DNA from: Planctopirus ephydatiae
Lineage (GTDB): Bacteria; Planctomycetota; Planctomycetia; Planctomycetales; Planctomycetaceae
Direction of reading: 5' to 3'
Assembly (NCBI RefSeq): GCF_007752345.1
Contig: NZ_CP036299.1
Coordinates: 1,364,001-1,428,000 of the forward strand
Length of the DNA stretch: 64,000 nucleotides
Shown: positions 18,415 to 27,068 of the stretch, in pieces
Layout of the letters: the number at the start of each line of letters is the position of its first letter
How positions within the stretch are numbered: the stretch's first letter is position 1
Notes under the pieces: generated by a model
Told to the model about the DNA's origin: nothing
The model's database searches: none
What the model saw: the letters and a program-made list of their open reading frames with translations, nothing else
Made by a program: the position numbers and the translations under genes

Positions 18415-20163
18415 TTACGCTGGCGATTCTGGAGACAACTTCCGGTGCTCTCCGCGAAGAAAGCTTTCCACATCGTTCGCTGTTTCCATTCGCAAAACGC
18501 GATTTGCCAGGTTTTCTGCTTTTGAAATTGTGAGCTTACGGATCAGCTCTTTAATTTCCGGAATCAGATGGGGTGTCACACTCAGTTGCCTGAGGCCTAA
18601 TCCCACCAAAAGCGGAACAAAAAGCGGATCTGAACTCATTTGACCACATACTGATACAGGAATTCCCCGGCTTTGGCCAGCCTTGACCACAATTTGAATC
18701 AGCCGAATGATGGCCGGATCTCCTGCCCGGTACAGATTGGCAATCCTTGGATCGCCGCGATCAGAGGCCAGCGTATACTGAATCAGATCGTTGGTTCCGA
18801 TGGAAAAAAAGTCGACTTCGCGGGCAAACTGCTCGGCCATAATCGCTGCCGAAGGGACTTCCATCATCATGCCGACCGGGATTTCACGTCGATAGGTAAT
18901 CCCTTGTTCTTCCAGATCTTCAAGGACATCTCCGAGGATCATTTTCGCTTGCCGCAGTTCCAGTAACGTGGAAATAAGCGGGAACATGATGCGGAGATCA
19001 CCATGACAGGCAGCCCGTGCAATCGCACGAAGTTGAGTGCGAAAAAGATCCAGATGCTGCAGGCTGAGACGGATGCTTCTTAAACTCAGTGCCGGATTCA
19101 CCCCTTCAGGATATTCCATGCGGAAGCCAATCGGGAGTTTATCGGCCCCCAGATCGAGGGTACGAATCACAACAGGACGATCTGGAAACGCTTTCAGCAC
19201 TTCGCAGTACGAACGGTAATGATCTTCTTCTGTGGGCTCGGCGCTCGCATCGAGATAAAGAAATTCGGTGCGATAAAGGCCAATTCCTTCGCCACCCCGC
19301 TGACGGGCCGAGGCCGCTTCGTGCGGAAATTCAATATTACCGTAAAGTGAAATCGCTACTCCATCGAGAGTGACGCTGGGAAGAGTGCGGATCGCTTCCA
19401 ATCGATTGGAAAAGTTGCGATGTTCCTGCTCAACAGCCCGGTAGCGAGCCAGAGTTTCTGCATCGGGATCGATAATGACAGCACCGTGGCTGCCATCGAT
19501 AATAACGGTGTCGGCTCCGGCAACATCCGAAAGAAAATTCCCGACTCCCACCACAGCCGGAAGTTCCAGCGCGCCGGCCAGAATGGCTGTATGGCTGGTG
19601 GTACCGCCAACTTCTGTCGCAAACCCCAGGACATAGGCTTTGTCCAGACTCGCTGTCTCACTGGGAGTCAGGTTATGCGCCAGAATCAGTACTGGCGCCT
19701 GGATGTTTCGCAGTTCTTCCCGCCGTTCTCCCAGCAATTGCCGGAGAACTCGCTTTTCGAGATCAAAAATATCGGTGGCACGCTCAGCCAGATAAGGCAC
19801 ACCAAGGTTCTGGAATTTCTTGGCGTATTGACGGAACACTCGGCTGACAGCAAATTCGGGTGAGAAGCATTTCTGCCGGACGAGCAATTCGATTTCGTCG
19901 ACAATCCGATGATCCTGCACCATCATCAGATGAGCTGTGAAAATCGCTGCATACTGATTGCCGAGGCGCTCGCGGGCGACACGCTCGTTTTCTTCAATTT
20001 CGGTACAGACGGCCTGCAAGCAGATTCGAAAGCGATTGATCTCAGCATCGACGGCTGAGACACTTACGAAGCGTTGAGGAATTCGAAAAGACTCAGCCCC
20101 GAGCACCATCGACTGACCAATGGCTACTCCTGGAGAGACGGCAATCCCGTGTTTCACCAGCAT
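18415..20163 (-). CDS. ptsI: phosphoenolpyruvate-protein phosphotransferase (PTS enzyme I)
   Basis: The 582-residue enzyme I has the phospho-accepting histidine in GGTTSHTAILA (His191, against His189 in E. coli). The PEP-binding barrel includes GIGLYRTEFLYL, IGTNDLIQYTLASDR and the catalytic Cys in VCGQMS. It takes phosphate from PEP and passes it to HPr. GGAGGA lies 8 bases before the ATG at 20163. It is the last gene of the hpf-ptsN-ptsH-ptsI row, 90 bases after ptsH. With no sugar permease nearby, the pathway is probably regulatory rather than for transport. Confidence 0.96.
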   Translation of the reverse strand: MLVKHGIAVSPGVAIGQSMVLGAESFRIPQRFVSVSAVDAEINRFRICLQAVCTEIEENERVARERLGNQYAAIFTAHLMMVQDHRIVDEIELLVRQKCFSPEFAVSRVFRQYAKKFQNLGVPYLAERATDIFDLEKRVLRQLLGERREELRNIQAPVLILAHNLTPSETASLDKAYVLGFATEVGGTTSHTAILAGALELPAVVGVGNFLSDVAGADTVIIDGSHGAVIIDPDAETLARYRAVEQEHRNFSNRLEAIRTLPSVTLDGVAISLYGNIEFPHEAASARQRGGEGIGLYRTEFLYLDASAEPTEEDHYRSYCEVLKAFPDRPVVIRTLDLGADKLPIGFRMEYPEGVNPALSLRSIRLSLQHLDLFRTQLRAIARAACHGDLRIMFPLISTLLELRQAKMILGDVLEDLEEQGITYRREIPVGMMMEVPSAAIMAEQFAREVDFFSIGTNDLIQYTLASDRGDPRIANLYRAGDPAIIRLIQIVVKAGQSRGIPVSVCGQMSSDPLFVPLLVGLGLRQLSVTPHLIPEIKELIRKLTISKAENLANRVLRMETANDVESFLRGEHRKLSPESPA

Positions 20164-20253
20164 GCCGTCCAATCCTCCATCGATCCAATTATCAGAAGAG
20201 CTCACTCAATTGCAGAGAAGTTTCCTCCGCATGAGTCATGCAGGAGGAATTCG

Positions 20254-20538
20254 TCAGGACGAGGCACTGACCAGATCATACTCGAACAGATGTAGAATCG
20301 CTTCCACTGCCTCAGGAGCGTCATCACCAGTGACTTCCAGCGTCAGTTCGGCTCCCGGGCCAGCTGCCAGAGTCATCAGATCCAGTACGCTCTTGGCATC
20401 GGCTCGAACAGAACCTTTTGTCAGCCAAATTTGCGAACGAAACTTCAGAGCCGCCTGAGCCACACGCGAACAAGGGCTCAAATGGAGTCCATGCTCTGTT
20501 CGTACGATGACATTTCTGCGGTGAATCATCTGGCTCAT
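20254..20538 (-). CDS. ptsH: phosphocarrier protein HPr, atypical active-site loop
   Basis: The 94-residue HPr has active-site His19 in EHGLHLSPCSR and a Ser50 in AKSVLDLMTL at the position of regulatory Ser46. Most HPr proteins read GLHARPA; here Ser21 stands where the conserved Arg17 should be. That Arg normally stabilises the phosphohistidine, so phosphotransfer could be altered. GGAG lies 8 bases before the ATG at 20538. It sits between ptsN and ptsI and should take phosphate from enzyme I and pass it to PtsN. Confidence 0.93.
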   Translation of the reverse strand: MSQMIHRRNVIVRTEHGLHLSPCSRVAQAALKFRSQIWLTKGSVRADAKSVLDLMTLAAGPGAELTLEVTGDDAPEAVEAILHLFEYDLVSASS

Positions 20539-20693
20539 ACCGGCTGCTCCTTTCAGCAACACGGATCAGATCAGTAACACGAATCGGATCAATGATGATC
20601 TCGCCAGGTTTTTCAGCCGTCTGTCAGCAAGTACCGGTCAGGGTCTTCTCTCCAACAGATTTTGCTCCCAAGGAAATGATTCTTGATCAAAAA

Positions 20694-21164
20694 CTAGATT
20701 TCGTTGTTGTCAGCTTCCTTGAGCAACTCAAGAACCGCTTCATGTGTTTTTGATTGCCTCAAAAACTTACAGAAGTTGTCATTCCTGAGATGTCGCGAAA
20801 TGTTTTCCAACCCACGAAGATGATCGCCCGGGCGATCAGGTGGCGAAATCAGCAAAAACATGATGTAGACTGATTCACCATCAAGGCTTGCAAAATCTAC
20901 GCCAGTGTGAGAAAGAGCCACTGTGGCAATCAGTCGATCCACCGAAGGATGCTTCGTGTGAGGCACAGCTACACCACGGCCAATCCCGGTAGAACCAAGC
21001 TCTTCACGCTTGAGAATCGCCGAAACAATGCCTTCTTCATCACTGGCCGGTACTACTCCCGACTGACAGAGGCTGGACACCATGGCTCGAATGGCCGCCT
21101 CTTTAGTTGTTGCCTGAAGATCGGGCACAATTGCCGCAGGAACAACGAAGTCGCACAACTTCAT
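20694..21164 (-). CDS. ptsN: PTS IIA-like protein (PtsN / nitrogen-PTS type)
   Basis: The 156-residue IIA domain of the fructose/mannitol/Ntr type has its phospho-histidine in [14 protein letters not shown] (His69) and [11 protein letters not shown] downstream. It has no membrane domain. Such proteins sense the PTS phosphorylation state and control other proteins. AGAGG is 6 bases before the ATG at 21164; the frame runs on to 21320 without family similarity. The gene lies 155 bases upstream of ptsH, on the same strand. Confidence 0.92.
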   Translation of the reverse strand: MKLCDFVVPAAIVPDLQATTKEAAIRAMVSSLCQSGVVPASDEEGIVSAILKREELGSTGIGRGVAVPHTKHPSVDRLIATVALSHTGVDFASLDGESVYIMFLLISPPDRPGDHLRGLENISRHLRNDNFCKFLRQSKTHEAVLELLKEADNNEI

Positions 21165-21460
21165 GAAACACCTCTGCTTCGGACAACCGGACCCGTTGGA
21201 CTTTGACCAGCCGGGAATATGATAAAAACGGAAAACGTATGAAGCGTTTTGACCAGCAGTTTTCCACTCGACTGGCGTCGTGTGATGAAACTCCAATCCC
21301 TGTCTCAAACCTGGTACCACGATTCAGTACCACCACCAACTACTGCAACGAAACAGTGTGCCCAGATAGCGAGTGCAATTCCATCCAGAGGCAGCACTTT
21401 CTCTGTTTTCTTTGTTGAAGATCGTTCTTCCCGGAAATGATCATCAACAGGTGATGCGAA
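21165..21460. other. gap between hpf and ptsN
   Basis: No rpoN or other gene is found in this gap, although rpoN commonly accompanies hpf and ptsN in proteobacteria. Only short chance frames are present. Confidence 0.4.
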
Positions 21461-21805
21461 TTACTTCTCACCATCAGCAGGGAGCATGGCCACATCGGCG
21501 GCAGTCGGCCCCCCCTTATGATCCTGCACTTTTTCCTTATATTTATGAATCTGCTGCTCCATCTTGTGCAGAGCAGCATGGAATACGGCAATCACATCGT
21601 CGCCGGTATCTGTCGCCACAAAGTCATGCTTGTGCTCGGCATCCACCAGAATTTCCACGGTCGCCCTGTGATGCTCGAAACTTACGGTGACATTGATCGA
21701 AGTCACGCGGGCGAAGTAGGTCAACAGCTTTTCGGACTTTTCGCGAATCAACTCTTGAGCTTCGGGACTGATCGAACCATGTCGGGTCGTAATCGCTATT
21801 TGCAC
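21461..21805 (-). CDS. hpf: ribosome hibernation-promoting factor / RaiA family
   Basis: The 114-residue protein begins MQIAITTRHGSISPEAQELI and has VSINVTVSFEHHR-like strands followed by DVIAVFHAALHKMEQQIHKYK. This is the short HPF/YfiA fold that occupies the tRNA and mRNA channel of the 30S subunit in stationary phase. The dimerising C-terminal domain of long HPF is absent. The start is GTG 21805 with GGAG 9 bases upstream. It heads the minus-strand row hpf, ptsN, ptsH, ptsI. Confidence 0.93.
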   Translation of the reverse strand: MQIAITTRHGSISPEAQELIREKSEKLLTYFARVTSINVTVSFEHHRATVEILVDAEHKHDFVATDTGDDVIAVFHAALHKMEQQIHKYKEKVQDHKGGPTAADVAMLPADGEK

Positions 21806-22125
21806 AGTTGAAAACTCCTCAAGAGCGACATCGGCTCGTCACACAAAATCTTTTGAATACTCAAATCGACCGATAAAACTGTGTCAGGACTGCATCCAAA
21901 ACGCATGGCATCGATGCCGCCAGACGTAACGAACCCACAGGTTCAAAGACGCCGTTCACTGAAACAATGTTCGCCGATTGTATTGGCAGTCGAACTTGCG
22001 TCAATGCAAATCAGCGATTGCAACTCAATGCCAATTCTTCAGTTGCAACTTGCTTACCACAATCGGCCCGGCATCAGCGACGGCTGGATTACCTGACGAT
22101 CACCGCTTTATGTTGGATTTCAAGC
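21806..22125. other. gap between hpf and the sugar dehydrogenase
   Basis: 320 bases with no gene I can support. The promoter of hpf should lie near its right-hand start at 21805. I see no strong hairpin after the dehydrogenase stop at 22126. Confidence 0.35.
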
Positions 22126-23394
22126 TCAGTGAGAAGCACCTGGCTGGAAAGAGTAGATCCCCTTGCCGCTACCAGTGACTGTCATGAAATAGACCTCACC
22201 CTTTTCGTCTTCTCCAAAGCTCACAACAGGGAGCTGTTGACTGGGGATGAGATGATTGCCCACGACTTTCTGAGCCTTGCTGTCATAATCCAGCGCCCAC
22301 AGTTTGCCCGAAACGTAATCGGCATAGAGGTACTTCCCCTGCAATTCGGGTACTTTTTCGCCGCGATAGACAGATCCACCGGTAATGGATTTTCCCACAT
22401 CATGGTTGTACTCGAAGATCGGGTCGATCATCCCCTGGCTGCTGCGATTTCCATTTTTCCCAAAAGGATGCAAACCCTCACGGACACTCCAGCCGTAGTT
22501 GCCACCTTTCTGAATGATGTCGATCTCTTCCCACAGATTCTGACCGACATCTGCAGCCCAGAGCACTCCTGTCGCTCGATCAAATGCCATTCGCCAGACG
22601 TTTCTCAATCCCAGTGCATAAATCTCAGGGCGGGCACCGGCCTTTTTGACAAATGGATTATCAGCCGGGATCGCGTAAGCCTTCCCTGCTTCCCGCTGAT
22701 TGACATCAATCCGAAGAATTTTGCCCAGCCATGTTTCCAGGTTCTGGCCGTTGTTGTGAGGATCACCACCACTGCCACCATCACCTAACGCGATATACAG
22801 ATAACCGTCCGGTCCAAAGGCAATTGTTCCGCCGTTGTGATTCCAGTAAGGCTGCGGAATCCGCAGGATTTCTTCTTCACTGGCCAGATCAACCGTTTGT
22901 GGCTGAGTTCCTTTGGCTTTGAATCGGGAAACCACAGAGGTGTGAGGGGCGTCTTTCGTCGTGTAATACACGAAGAGTTCCCCGTTTTCACGAAAGTTCG
23001 GATGGAATGCCATCCCGAGAAATCCTTCTTCGTTCTCTTTGTCTTTGTAAACGACTTTCGAACTGAGATCGAAGAGGATGTGCGACTTTTGCTTAGCCTG
23101 CGTATTCTCAATCACATGGACCACACCTTGTTGTGTGGGGACCACAATCCGGTTGGATCCATCGCCAAAGTTGGTCAGCAGAATCGGGCGAAATGTCTGC
23201 GAAAGACCATCTTCACTGACCGCTTCCCAACCCGACCATTCCACGTTCTCAAAAACCGGGACAACCTTGACTGGCAGTGGTTTTGTGGAAATTGCCTCTT
23301 CTGCTGCGGAACTGCTGGCCATCCAGGCCTCGCCGACACACAGGGTGAACAACAACGCCATCACAAACAAACCGCATCGATTCTGAATCAGCAT
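22126..23394 (-). CDS. secreted PQQ-dependent sugar dehydrogenase-like protein
   Basis: The 422-residue protein has a signal peptide (CGLFVMALLFTLCVG, cleavage near SSSAAEE) and the glucose/sorbosone dehydrogenase propeller. Motifs seen include EEGFLGMAFHPNF, WNHNGGTIAFGPDGYLYIAL with GDGG, GLRNVWRMAFD, ADVGQNLWEEIDI, NYGWSVREG and YLYADYVSGKLW. Family members oxidise sugars with PQQ in the periplasm; activity here is not proven. AGGGA lies 6 bases before ATG 23394. Confidence 0.92.
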   Translation of the reverse strand: MLIQNRCGLFVMALLFTLCVGEAWMASSSAAEEAISTKPLPVKVVPVFENVEWSGWEAVSEDGLSQTFRPILLTNFGDGSNRIVVPTQQGVVHVIENTQAKQKSHILFDLSSKVVYKDKENEEGFLGMAFHPNFRENGELFVYYTTKDAPHTSVVSRFKAKGTQPQTVDLASEEEILRIPQPYWNHNGGTIAFGPDGYLYIALGDGGSGGDPHNNGQNLETWLGKILRIDVNQREAGKAYAIPADNPFVKKAGARPEIYALGLRNVWRMAFDRATGVLWAADVGQNLWEEIDIIQKGGNYGWSVREGLHPFGKNGNRSSQGMIDPIFEYNHDVGKSITGGSVYRGEKVPELQGKYLYADYVSGKLWALDYDSKAQKVVGNHLIPSQQLPVVSFGEDEKGEVYFMTVTGSGKGIYSFQPGASH

Positions 23395-23738
23395 ATCTGT
23401 TCCCTGGATAGAAGCCGTCGTTACTGATTGCACATCATTGAATAGCAGGCGATCAGACCCGGGCAGTTCCTTGAATGACTTAAAGCACGATTGATCTCAA
23501 CAAGAAATGCAGGCTCCTGCAAGCCGGTACCGGAGATTGAGAAATACTCTGTTGATATAGGCGGTATTGACACCACTCGAAAATCAATTTCGCGCGTTAC
23601 AAAAGCAAGTGCCTGGGTGAAAGTAATGTTCACACCCAGGCACTTGAAGATGGACTCTATTCTGTTGGCTTCTGCCTTGATCTGACTGTCGAAACCAGAG
23701 TCGACCCATCAGCCACAGGAAATCGGATGGCAGCATGC
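23395..23738. other. intergenic stretch with a terminator
   Basis: Besides the hairpin at 23609-23643 I see no gene. The promoter of the sugar dehydrogenase should lie at its right-hand side. Confidence 0.4.
23605..23643 (-). terminator. terminator for the SDR reductase gene
   Basis: GTGCCTGGGTG (23609-23619) pairs perfectly with CACCCAGGCAC (23633-23643). Read on the minus strand, the hairpin is followed by TTGCTTTTGT, which suits the gene ending at 23739. Confidence 0.8.
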
Positions 23739-25220
23739 CTACTTCTGTACGCCAGCCACTTCCTGCTGGGAGAGTTGGTCAAGGACTGAAAGGAGGTCTT
23801 CTTCGGCTCGCTCCTGACTGGTCCGTGCCAGAGACTCAGCCACCAGCTGGCTGATCGCTTTCTGACCCGCGACCAGTTGAGCAAAGCTGTCGATCGTCAT
23901 TTCCACCAGTGCATCGGAATCGTCATTGAGACCAATTTCGGCTCCAACGATGTTCCCCTGGCGAATTCGTAAATGCCATTGACCGCCACCATTCCCTACA
24001 AGATTCAGGCTGATGCTTCGATCCTGCTCGTCATACTGAGGATCTCGGGCCGCTTGATCCACCATCTGCTGAAAGAACGCCGCCGAATCGAATTCAGGAT
24101 CGACAGGACGCTTGCTGGGAGATGGAAATCCATCGCGAATGACGATCTTCGAAAGCTCGACGAGCCGACGTCGATTCACCGCCGGGCAGGGTAGGTGTGG
24201 AGCGGCTTTAAGAGTATTGGTCCGATCAAAGCTCGGGTCATTCTTCCAGTAGGAGTTGTAAACCCGGATATGCTCGTAGAAGATGCTTTCGGCTTCGCTC
24301 ATCTTGTCGAGAGTCGTTCCGACTCCCACGAGATGTGTGTCATAGAAATGACAGGTCTCTTCCAGAATGTCGCGGATCATGCGGATTGTGACCGGATGCT
24401 GTGGCGTGAGATGATATGTCTGGCCATGATGTTCCGGGTGTGTGATCACATGGGCCATGACTGCCGAGACCCAATCGACAGGCACCAGATGTTTGGTTTC
24501 ATTGCCATTGAGTGCCAACCGTACCTTTTGAGCTCCGACCAGGCCTGTTTCGTCAGCATTGAAGGTCTTCACAATTGTGTTGCAAAGCTGCAGGGCGGCG
24601 TAGTAGCCATGGTAAGTCGTTGTGTACCCGGTGACCGAATCACCAATGATGATCCCGGGCCTGAAGACTGTCGGTGAATCGAGAAAGTCAGCTTCGCGAA
24701 CCATCTTTTCCGAAGCGAGCTTACTTTCTTCATAAGCGTTGGAAAGCTCCTGACCGACATCCAGTTCTGTCTCCAGAACTCGCCCTTGACGCTGGCCGGC
24801 AATGTAGGCTGTCGAGACGTGGAAGAATTGTCGAATTCCCAGGCTCCGGCAAAACTCGAGAACATGTCGAGTCCCACCAATGTTTGATCGGTAAGGCTCG
24901 CCATCTTCGCTGGTCGCCACAAACGAGAGGCTGGCAGCATTATGAATCACACCGGTGACATGCTCCGCCACCCAGCGCATGCTGACAGCATCGAGCCCCA
25001 GGTCGGCCTGCGAAATATCTCCTTCGAGCACGACTGGGCGGGGAAGTTTTGTCCCCAATGTTTCATCCCAGTAGGTCATTAACGTTTCGACTCTCTGGCG
25101 AACGTTCTGTCGACGGTTGGGTCGTACAACCACAGCCACCCGCGTTCCTGCCATCAGCAGATCGCGCAGAAGGTATGTTCCCAGCAGACCTGTCGCACCC
25201 GTCAGAAGTTGATAACTCAT
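23739..25220 (-). CDS. SDR-type fatty acyl-CoA reductase-like protein with SCP2-like tail
   Basis: The 493-residue protein opens with a Rossmann fold, LLTGATGLLGTYLLRDLL (GxxGxxG near residues 6-12). NAYEESKLASEKM supplies the Tyr-x3-Lys pair, and VFRPGIIIGDS and HLVPVDWVS follow. This is the NAD-binding_4 (male sterility) group that includes acyl-CoA and carboxylate reductase domains. A C-terminal stretch of about 110 residues resembles an SCP2 sterol-carrier fold. It may reduce a lipid thioester; the substrate is unknown. The start at ATG 25220 is fixed by similarity and by overlap (ATGA) with the stop of a small upstream ORF. Confidence 0.85.
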   Translation of the reverse strand: MSYQLLTGATGLLGTYLLRDLLMAGTRVAVVVRPNRRQNVRQRVETLMTYWDETLGTKLPRPVVLEGDISQADLGLDAVSMRWVAEHVTGVIHNAASLSFVATSEDGEPYRSNIGGTRHVLEFCRSLGIRQFFHVSTAYIAGQRQGRVLETELDVGQELSNAYEESKLASEKMVREADFLDSPTVFRPGIIIGDSVTGYTTTYHGYYAALQLCNTIVKTFNADETGLVGAQKVRLALNGNETKHLVPVDWVSAVMAHVITHPEHHGQTYHLTPQHPVTIRMIRDILEETCHFYDTHLVGVGTTLDKMSEAESIFYEHIRVYNSYWKNDPSFDRTNTLKAAPHLPCPAVNRRRLVELSKIVIRDGFPSPSKRPVDPEFDSAAFFQQMVDQAARDPQYDEQDRSISLNLVGNGGGQWHLRIRQGNIVGAEIGLNDDSDALVEMTIDSFAQLVAGQKAISQLVAESLARTSQERAEEDLLSVLDQLSQQEVAGVQK

Positions 25221-25414
25221 CCGTCGCGTTCCCTCATCGCCTCGCACTGAAGTTGCAATTCACGCTGCAACTCAAAACTGGCGGAAGTGAGGCTTGATCC
25301 GCCGATCCAGATTCTATTTCTAATGAGCTTGCCACGTTGTACGTTGGCATAAACCTGTTTCGTGAAATCCTCAAATCGTTCGCGCACTTTCAGTTTATGA
25401 AGCATTCTTTTCAA
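25217..25414 (-). CDS. small basic protein, translationally coupled to the SDR gene
   Basis: The 65-residue frame starts MKRMLHKLKVRERFEDFTKQ and its TGA overlaps the ATG of the SDR gene. It is basic at the N-terminus and acidic/helical at the end, and matches no family I know. The 4-base stop/start overlap is the main evidence that it is real. There is only a weak purine stretch upstream of the ATG. Confidence 0.45.
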   Translation of the reverse strand: MKRMLHKLKVRERFEDFTKQVYANVQRGKLIRNRIWIGGSSLTSASFELQRELQLQCEAMRERDG

Positions 25415-25920
25415 ATCGCAACATCACCGACCTGTGCATTCTCCATAATCACCATTGGAAATTGACGTTTGCACCAGATGTACTGGTTCAATACTTGTCA
25501 CATATGAACTGGCCGCGATAACGCCCATGGCATTCGCCAATGGGCAGTTAGCCCCAACACATTTCAACAACGTATTTTAGCAAACATTGTCGAAACTGTG
25601 GCATGCGTGTTCTTCGGACGGTCAGAGCCCGTGACGCCACATGCTGTCAATCTTTTCCCAATTTACCGAATGTAACATTTCTTTCCGGTCGTCGCCAAGC
25701 CAGGTGTGTGAACGCCTGGATACATGGCCAAGCTCTCTGGAAGTCATCAACATTCCTTCAGGTAAAGTGCTGAAAGTGAAGTGCTGACATTTCATTCAGA
25801 AATCGGAAACAACTAAACTTTTTCACATGCCATAGATGCAGATTGTTGTGAACACGATTATATGGGAGACTACGCTAAGTTCAGTTTGCCCAGTACCTTC
25901 ACGAGTTCCAGTGTCATTAG
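25415..25920. other. divergent intergenic region
   Basis: About 500 bases between divergent transcripts. GCCCAT (25523-25528) and ATGGGC (25540-25545) form a hairpin with GGC/GCC inside it. No ORF is convincing. Promoters for both sides should lie here. Confidence 0.45.
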
Positions 25921-27066
25921 GTGAGGGAACGCGTGCTGTTTCGATCCCGTGCACAAGTTCGATCTGTCGATTGTTGCGAAGTCAGGCACAACGAGGAGAT
26001 TGTGTTCTACCCCTCGTATGTCGCCCCTGATTCCACGGGCGAGCAGTGGACGATGCACATTCAGGGCTGCATCTACAATTTGAATCTCCCCTGGCTCAGG
26101 CATCCCATTATGGGTGCCATTCGCAGGGCTCTGCGGATTGACGCGGAATTCACCGAGACTTTTGCCAGTCGCTTGAAGCCTTTTCTTGTGGGAGTTGAAG
26201 AGAACCGGCAAATTGTGGTGCGTGTGGGTCAGGAGTTGGTCGATGCGGGGAAAACTTCCGCCGCTGGTCTCTTCAATGGAGCGATCACACTCTCAAAAGA
26301 AACGCTGGAGAGTATCACTGGAGAAGCGGTTCGTCCCGGTCTCTGGGTTCCCTGTCAGGCGGTTCTCGATCCATCCGATAATCGCCAGTTTGATGGAGCC
26401 TCGATTGTCGTTGATCGTCGGGGGCTCTCGGTCATCTCGGACGTCGATGACACCGTCAAACACAGCAATGTTTCCAATCGTCGGGATCTCTTTCAGAACA
26501 CCTTTGCCCGCGTCTTCTCCCCTGTCGATGGTATGGCCGAAATCTATCGGGATCTGGCCGCCCGAGGGGCTGTGTTTCATTATGTTTCTGGCAGCCCCTG
26601 GCAATTGTATCGACCCTTGCGTGAATTCTGGGAGACCTATCAATTCCCGGTCGGCTCATTTCATCTCAAGCGATTTCGCCTGCGAGACTCGGCTCGCAAG
26701 TTAAAAAAATCGCCCCAGATGCAGCATAAACGGACTTCGATCGATCCAATTCTCGCCGCTTTTCCTGATCGAAAATTCGTTCTGATTGGTGATACAGGCG
26801 AGCAGGATCCGGAAATCTACGCCAGTGTTCTCCGCGACTTTCCCCAGCAGATTCTGGGTGTCTACTTGCGTGCCCTCCATGGTGAAACGGCCGACTGGCC
26901 GCGATTCCAGCAGGGATTTTCCGATCTGCCGGCCGACAAATGGCACTTGTATCCGCACCACGAAGAACTGCGTTCTCGAGTGCTGGAAAGTGTCGAGAAG
27001 TACGACGGCTTTCGATCACAGGTTGTTCTCCCGGAACCACCGCCACTTTCGATGCCGGATACCTAG
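25921..27066 (+). CDS. APP1-type phosphatidate phosphatase (DUF2183)
   Basis: The protein has about 381 residues. The C-terminal half carries the HAD-like catalytic motif SDVDDTVKHSNV (Asp174 and Asp176), FHYVSGSPWQLY and KFVLIGDTGEQDPEIY, which define the APP1/DUF2183 phosphatidate phosphatase domain. Yeast App1 dephosphorylates phosphatidate; the bacterial substrate is not established. The N-terminal half (to about 160) is a beta-rich domain typical of this group. The start may be GTG 25921 or GTG 25933. Its stop is 2 bases before the ATG of the next gene, so the two are surely co-transcribed. Confidence 0.88.
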   Translation: MRERVLFRSRAQVRSVDCCEVRHNEEIVFYPSYVAPDSTGEQWTMHIQGCIYNLNLPWLRHPIMGAIRRALRIDAEFTETFASRLKPFLVGVEENRQIVVRVGQELVDAGKTSAAGLFNGAITLSKETLESITGEAVRPGLWVPCQAVLDPSDNRQFDGASIVVDRRGLSVISDVDDTVKHSNVSNRRDLFQNTFARVFSPVDGMAEIYRDLAARGAVFHYVSGSPWQLYRPLREFWETYQFPVGSFHLKRFRLRDSARKLKKSPQMQHKRTSIDPILAAFPDRKFVLIGDTGEQDPEIYASVLRDFPQQILGVYLRALHGETADWPRFQQGFSDLPADKWHLYPHHEELRSRVLESVEKYDGFRSQVVLPEPPPLSMPDT

Positions 27067-27068
27067 TC

